Shown: positions 15,771 to 19,217 of the stretch, in pieces
How the letters are laid out: every line of letters starts with the position of its first letter
Position numbering within the stretch: position 1 is the first letter of the stretch
Assembly (NCBI GenBank): GCA_964494645.1
Contig: CAZBSH010000042.1
Location: forward strand, 1-19,217
Reading direction: 5' to 3'
DNA: 19,217 bases
Origin: Christensenella sp964494645
GTDB lineage: Bacteria; Bacillota; Clostridia; Christensenellales; Christensenellaceae
Translations under genes and position numbers: made by a program
The notes under the pieces: model-generated
Databases searched by the model: none
What the model saw: the letters and a program-made list of their open reading frames with translations, nothing else
Told to the model about the DNA's origin: nothing

Positions 15771-16543
15771 TTCAGCCCTCCATAGTAATCATCTATCATT
15801 TTTTGCATTTTTTCTTTCACATAACGACACATCAGCACCGTTTGTTTGGGCTCCTTTAGCCCTTCCGTTCCCGGCACATCTTTCAAATAAACCGGCTTAC
15901 CGACGATCAGATTGATCTTGTTTTTCTTAGGAAACACAAAGGCAAGAGGCAATACCGGCACATTATTTTTGACAGCAAAATGGAACGCGCCATTCTTAAA
16001 CTTACGCAACCCCTTACAGTAAGGCGATATCTCCGCTTCAGGATACATATGTATCTTTCGCGTGGTATTTTTGAGCGTATCATTCATCTGCTCAGAAAAG
16101 CGCTCGAAGTTTTTCAGGTCGGACGGCAAAGGAACACCACGCAGCACACGCACCAGCCCTCCTACGATAAACGCCTCAAAATTATGCTTAAGCGCTACGA
16201 AATAAGGCGCGCTTGGATAGAATACATAAGTAAGCATCGGCGAATCCATATTGTGTACGTGGTTGGCCACTGTGATCGCCGCTGTTTTCCTGATCAGTTT
16301 CGCATTCTCTTTTCCAATCACATGAAATCCCCAGCGTATCTTAAAAAACAAATACGCAAATGGCATTCCTACAAACATTGCAAAGTAATATAAAAAACGC
16401 AGAAAAATATTTTTTGTTACATATTGGTAATCCTCATCAAGATGGAGCTTGATGGGTGCCCACATCCGTTCGGCAGGTCCCTTCCTGCGCTTGGGCTCTT
16501 GTGTCGTTTCTCCCGTTTCTGTGTTATGGTTGTCCTCAGTCAT
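15767..16543 (-). CDS. plsC: 1-acyl-glycerol-3-phosphate acyltransferase-like (PlsC family)
   Basis: A membrane-associated acyltransferase of the type that makes phosphatidic acid from lysophosphatidic acid. The chosen ATG gives 258 residues. A polar N-terminal tail precedes one hydrophobic segment (about 47-70). The catalytic HX4D motif is NHVHNMD (His95, Asp100). A second conserved block has RGVPLP, and the third is YPEAEISP where many family members have PEGT. A Lys-Phe-Lys-Asn-Gly-Ala-Phe stretch follows. The frame is open upstream to a TTG at 16561 and a GTG at 16549, which overlaps or abuts the end of yjbQ. GGGGA precedes GTG 16549 by five bases and ATG 16543 by 11, so the true start is uncertain. 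Acyl donor and acceptor cannot be told from sequence. Confidence 0.88.
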   Translation of the reverse strand: MTEDNHNTETGETTQEPKRRKGPAERMWAPIKLHLDEDYQYVTKNIFLRFLYYFAMFVGMPFAYLFFKIRWGFHVIGKENAKLIRKTAAITVANHVHNMDSPMLTYVFYPSAPYFVALKHNFEAFIVGGLVRVLRGVPLPSDLKNFERFSEQMNDTLKNTTRKIHMYPEAEISPYCKGLRKFKNGAFHFAVKNNVPVLPLAFVFPKKNKINLIVGKPVYLKDVPGTEGLKEPKQTVLMCRYVKEKMQKMIDDYYGGLK

Positions 16544-16550
16544 GTCCACA

Positions 16551-16967
16551 TTATTCCCCAATAATTTTGATCATAATTTTCTTATTTCTCTTTCCGTCAA
16601 ATTCACCGTAAAAAATTTGTTCCCACGGTCCGAAATCCAGCCGACCGCCCGTCACAGCAACAACGACTTCGCGCCCCATAACAGAACGCTTCAGATGCGC
16701 GTCTGCATTATCCTCATAGCCGTTATGCGCGTATTGGCTATAAGGTTTTTCCGGCGCAAGCCCTTCCAGCCATTTCTCAAAATCGGCATGCAGTCCGCTT
16801 TCGTCATCATTGACAAACACACTCGCCGTAATATGCATCGCATTCACGAGGCACAGCCCTTCCATAATGCCGCTTTTTTCAAGGGCACTTTCCACACGCG
16901 GCGTAATATTGATAAACTGCCTTCTGTTTGGGATCGTTAGCTCTAAAATCTCGCGATAACTTTTCAT
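16551..16967 (-). CDS. yjbQ: YjbQ family protein (UPF0047)
   Basis: A small cytoplasmic protein of 138 residues, the usual family length. Conserved motifs are NAMHITASVFVND (42-54) with His45, YEDNADAHLKRSVMG (84-98) with a His/Asp cluster, GRLDFGPWEQIFYGEFDG and a final basic strand. Escherichia coli YjbQ has a weak thiamine-phosphate synthase activity, but the true function of the family is not settled. It is the first gene of the six-gene operon. ATG 16967 has AAAGGA nine bases upstream. A strong promoter lies 38 bases further upstream. No thiamine genes are nearby. Confidence 0.9.
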   Translation of the reverse strand: MKSYREILELTIPNRRQFINITPRVESALEKSGIMEGLCLVNAMHITASVFVNDDESGLHADFEKWLEGLAPEKPYSQYAHNGYEDNADAHLKRSVMGREVVVAVTGGRLDFGPWEQIFYGEFDGKRNKKIMIKIIGE

Positions 16968-17004
16968 CGTGCAACATCCTTTTCATTATGACAATAGATA
17001 TTAT

Positions 17005-17033
17005 ATTATATCAAAATTTCCGCTCTTTCACAA
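17005..17033 (-). promoter_or_regulatory. Promoter of the yjbQ-plsC-galU-ahcY-mtaD operon
   Basis: The minus strand has TTGTGA (17033-17028, four of six matches), a 17-base spacer and a perfect TATAAT (17010-17005), with a second overlapping TATAAT-like repeat just after it. It lies directly downstream of the terminator at 17037-17068 and gives a leader of about 30 bases to yjbQ. Confidence 0.75.
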
Positions 17034-17036
17034 GAC

Positions 17037-17068
17037 AAAACACCCGCAAGATCACTTGCGGGTGTTTT
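17037..17068. terminator. Rho-independent terminator after the membrane protein gene
   Basis: AAAACACCCGCAAG and CTTGCGGGTGTTTT form a perfect 14-bp inverted repeat around a 4-base loop. It ends in TTTT on either strand, so it can work in both directions. On the minus strand it is 16 bases after the stop of the membrane protein gene. Confidence 0.93.
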
Positions 17069-17084
17069 CCTTGGTTGCAGTCTT

Positions 17085-17981
17085 TTATTTTTCTTCCGTC
17101 GTTTCTTCAGCCGTTTCTTCTAATACAACTTCCGTTTCAATAACAGCTTCTTCTGTTGCGGCTTCTTCTTCCGCCGTCTGTGATTCCTCTTCGATGATCT
17201 CTGCCGCTGCCTTCGCTTTCACAAACGCTTCACCTTCCGCAGCCATTTCTTCCACTTCGTCCGCAATCTCTTCTACGCGCGCTTCGATGCGCTCCACAAT
17301 ATCCGCTTCTTCGTCGCTCATCGCGAAAATAATTTTGTCAAACGTACGCGTGCTACGCGTGATCAGCACAAGCAGCAAAATGAATATCATAACTGCTGCG
17401 CTCTTGGAAAGAACCACGACCAGCCTGTAGATCGCCAGCGATTCCGTTGTCATCAGCGACATCAAATTAACCGCGAAAAAGATAACGGTAAACACCGCCG
17501 CAACCGCAAAACAAACCCATAAAACCGTGTTTAATACTTTCTTGTTATTGTTATCCCAATTCGCAAGTACCGCGACCGACGCAACCACAAGCGCGATCCA
17601 TGGTATGTAATCCGTAAACAGTTCGATTGCATAAGCCCCTTGCAGAATATAGGCAAAAAATGCCGTTATATACATGACCGAAAGCAACAGCACGCCCCAC
17701 ATCCATATTTTAGACATCAGCTCGCGTCTTTCCTTTGCAAAAACGATACCCAGAATAAACAATATCATCGCGACAAGCGATAATCCCCCTACCGAGTATA
17801 GATTACTCATAAACTCTGTCACGCCCATCGATACACCCGCCGTCGTCGCGTAAGTATCCAAGAAGCCTAAAAGCGCTACAATAAATCCTCCGATAAAAAC
17901 AATTGTCAAAATCATCATGATATTGATTCCAATGTTACTTTGCTTTTGGATCGCCTGATCCTTTTTTACTGTTTCCTCCAT
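17085..17981 (-). CDS. Membrane protein of unknown function with acidic Glu/Ala-rich tail
   Basis: 298 residues and no recognised family. Six hydrophobic spans are seen at about 18-40, 64-83, 92-112, 123-140, 150-172 and 185-206, separated by short loops. From about 215 the protein becomes soluble and highly charged: a predicted helical stretch (DEEADIVERIEARVEEIADE) followed by a tail made mostly of Glu, Ala, Thr and Val to the C-terminus. This tail looks like a disordered or coiled-coil extension, perhaps cytosolic. The ATG has AGGAAGG nine bases upstream. It follows the AMP ligase by 68 bases and is ended by a strong terminator. It could be co-transcribed with the ligase. No function is proposed. 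Confidence 0.8.
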   Translation of the reverse strand: MEETVKKDQAIQKQSNIGINIMMILTIVFIGGFIVALLGFLDTYATTAGVSMGVTEFMSNLYSVGGLSLVAMILFILGIVFAKERRELMSKIWMWGVLLLSVMYITAFFAYILQGAYAIELFTDYIPWIALVVASVAVLANWDNNNKKVLNTVLWVCFAVAAVFTVIFFAVNLMSLMTTESLAIYRLVVVLSKSAAVMIFILLLVLITRSTRTFDKIIFAMSDEEADIVERIEARVEEIADEVEEMAAEGEAFVKAKAAAEIIEEESQTAEEEAATEEAVIETEVVLEETAEETTEEK

Positions 17982-18049
17982 TGAAGAATACCTTCCTTTC
18001 TTAATAAAAACATATGATATGGTCTGATACTTCCATGTTACTCAAACCT

Positions 18050-19177
18050 TTATTTTTTACTATCCTTTTCGCGCAGCTCCACGCGCCTGATCTTGCCGCT
18101 GATCGTCTTTGGCAATTCTTTTACAAACTCAATCTCGCGCGGGTATTTATACGGCGCTGTGGACTTCTTAACATGATCCTGCAATTCTTTTTTCAATGCG
18201 TCGCTCGCCTCATATCCTTCCGCAAGAACGATCGTCGCTTTTACGATCTGTCCACGATCAGGATGCGGCACACCGGTGATCGCCGTCTCCAGCACGGCAG
18301 GATGCTCCATTAGCGCACTTTCTACTTCAAAAGGTCCAATTCGATAACCGGACGATTTGATCACATCATCGCTGCGTCCGACATACCAGAAATATCCTTC
18401 TTCATCCTTCCATGCGACATCCCCTGTATGATAGAGTCCGTCGTGCCAGACCTTCTTGGTCAGCTCATCATCCTTATAATATCCAAGAAACATTCCTGTA
18501 GGGATCTTTTTATCCGTGTGGATAACGATCTCCCCTGTCTCGCCGGGCGAACATGAATTACCTTCCTCATTGATGATATCGATATCGTACATCGCATTCG
18601 GCTTGCCCATCGAACCCGGACGCGGTTCCATCCAAAGAAAATTTCCGATCGTAACCGTCAACTCGGTTTGTCCGTATATTTCCATCAGCTTAAGACCTGT
18701 CGCCTCCTGAAACTGGTAATAAACTTCAGGATTCAACGGCTCTCCGGCAATCGTCACATATTTTAAGGAGGACAGATCATATTTGGTAAGGTCCTCTTTA
18801 ATAAAATAACGGTAGATCGTCGGTGGCGCACAAAACGTGGTCACCTTGTACTTTTCGATTTTTTTCAACAACAGATCCGGCACAAACTTATCCATGTCAT
18901 ACACAAAAATGCATGTTTCCGCCAGCCACTGTCCATAAAGCTTGCCCCATGCGCTTTTCGCCCAACCCGTTTCCGCAACCGTCAGATGAAGACCATCGGG
19001 GTCTGCATTGTGCCAATAAACCGCTGTAACGATGTGCCCCAGCGGATATACGAAATTATGTGCCACCATCTTAGGCATACCTGTCGTTCCCGATGTAAAA
19101 TACAAAAGCATAATATCGTCGTTTACCGTAGCTTCGCTACCCTGCGGACGCTCAAATTCATCGCTGTATTTCGCCAT
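18050..19177 (-). CDS. AMP-dependent acyl-CoA synthetase, C-terminal part; likely disrupted or cut gene
   Basis: Activates a carboxylic acid as acyl-AMP and transfers it to CoA. The visible 375 residues hold the ATP motif YFTSGTTGMPK (26-36), YGQTELT, YHTGDVAWKDEEGYFWYVGR, the hinge after SDDVIKSSGYRIGP, and the catalytic Lys362 in TISGKIRR. The pattern WAKSAWGKLYGQW fits the medium-chain (MACS) branch. Family members are about 550 residues, so about 170 N-terminal residues are missing. The Met at 19177 is unlikely to be the true start: it has no good ribosome site, and family-like sequence (GEQRNGWL) continues upstream in the same frame across a TAA at 19190-19192. The gene may therefore carry a nonsense mutation or a sequence error near the window end. 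Confidence 0.88.
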   Translation of the reverse strand: MAKYSDEFERPQGSEATVNDDIMLLYFTSGTTGMPKMVAHNFVYPLGHIVTAVYWHNADPDGLHLTVAETGWAKSAWGKLYGQWLAETCIFVYDMDKFVPDLLLKKIEKYKVTTFCAPPTIYRYFIKEDLTKYDLSSLKYVTIAGEPLNPEVYYQFQEATGLKLMEIYGQTELTVTIGNFLWMEPRPGSMGKPNAMYDIDIINEEGNSCSPGETGEIVIHTDKKIPTGMFLGYYKDDELTKKVWHDGLYHTGDVAWKDEEGYFWYVGRSDDVIKSSGYRIGPFEVESALMEHPAVLETAITGVPHPDRGQIVKATIVLAEGYEASDALKKELQDHVKKSTAPYKYPREIEFVKELPKTISGKIRRVELREKDSKK

Positions 19178-19217
19178 TTCCGTACAAAATTACAGCCATC
19201 CGTTACGCTGCTCTCCA

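Noticed and set aside
17037..17068. Inverted repeat as a mobile-element end
   Set aside because: Perfect stem, 4-base loop and T run fit a terminator; no transposase or target duplication nearby.

Overview
The window reads as chromosomal core sequence of a low-to-mid GC Gram-positive anaerobe of the Clostridia type (Bacillota). The evidence is a CtsR-McsA-ClpC heat-shock operon with a matching CtsR operator, a TagO/WecA-type lipid-carrier transferase, a B12-binding radical SAM protein, and AGGAGG-type ribosome sites. A Christensenella-like lineage is possible, but that is only a guess. Every recognised gene is on the minus strand, so the order below runs from high to low coordinates. No gene on the plus strand, no RNA gene, no mobile element and no CRISPR array was found. 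The longest stretch without a recognised gene is about 155 bp (7782-7936). Both ends cut through genes.

Region 1 (19217-17037): the C-terminal two thirds of a medium-chain acyl-CoA synthetase-like AMP ligase, whose reading frame meets a stop codon close to the window edge. It is followed by a six-span membrane protein with a very acidic tail, which ends at a strong terminator.

Region 2 (17033-10482): a promoter, then a tight six-gene run: yjbQ, plsC, galU, ahcY, mtaD and a beta-propeller lipoprotein. Several junctions are ATGA overlaps and a perfect terminator closes the run. It combines phospholipid and UDP-glucose synthesis with S-adenosylhomocysteine recycling. AhcY is of the Thermotoga/archaeal type and sits directly next to an SAH/MTA deaminase, which suggests an S-inosylhomocysteine route.

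Region 3 (10466-8970): a B12-binding radical SAM protein placed directly after that terminator.

Region 4 (8949-5301): a sigma-A promoter with an overlapping CtsR operator, then ctsR, mcsA and clpC. The arginine kinase gene mcsB, normally found between mcsA and clpC, is absent. McsA has only one of its usual two zinc fingers. The mcsA-clpC gap holds a small possible ORF and inverted repeats. A terminator-like hairpin follows clpC.

Region 5 (5257-1): tagO with its own terminator, then an EutT-like cobalamin adenosyltransferase, guaB, a divergent LarE-like PP-loop protein and guaA (3' end outside the window). The LarE-like gene lies between the two GMP-synthesis genes, abutting guaB and overlapping guaA by four bases. 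This is the most unusual arrangement in the window.
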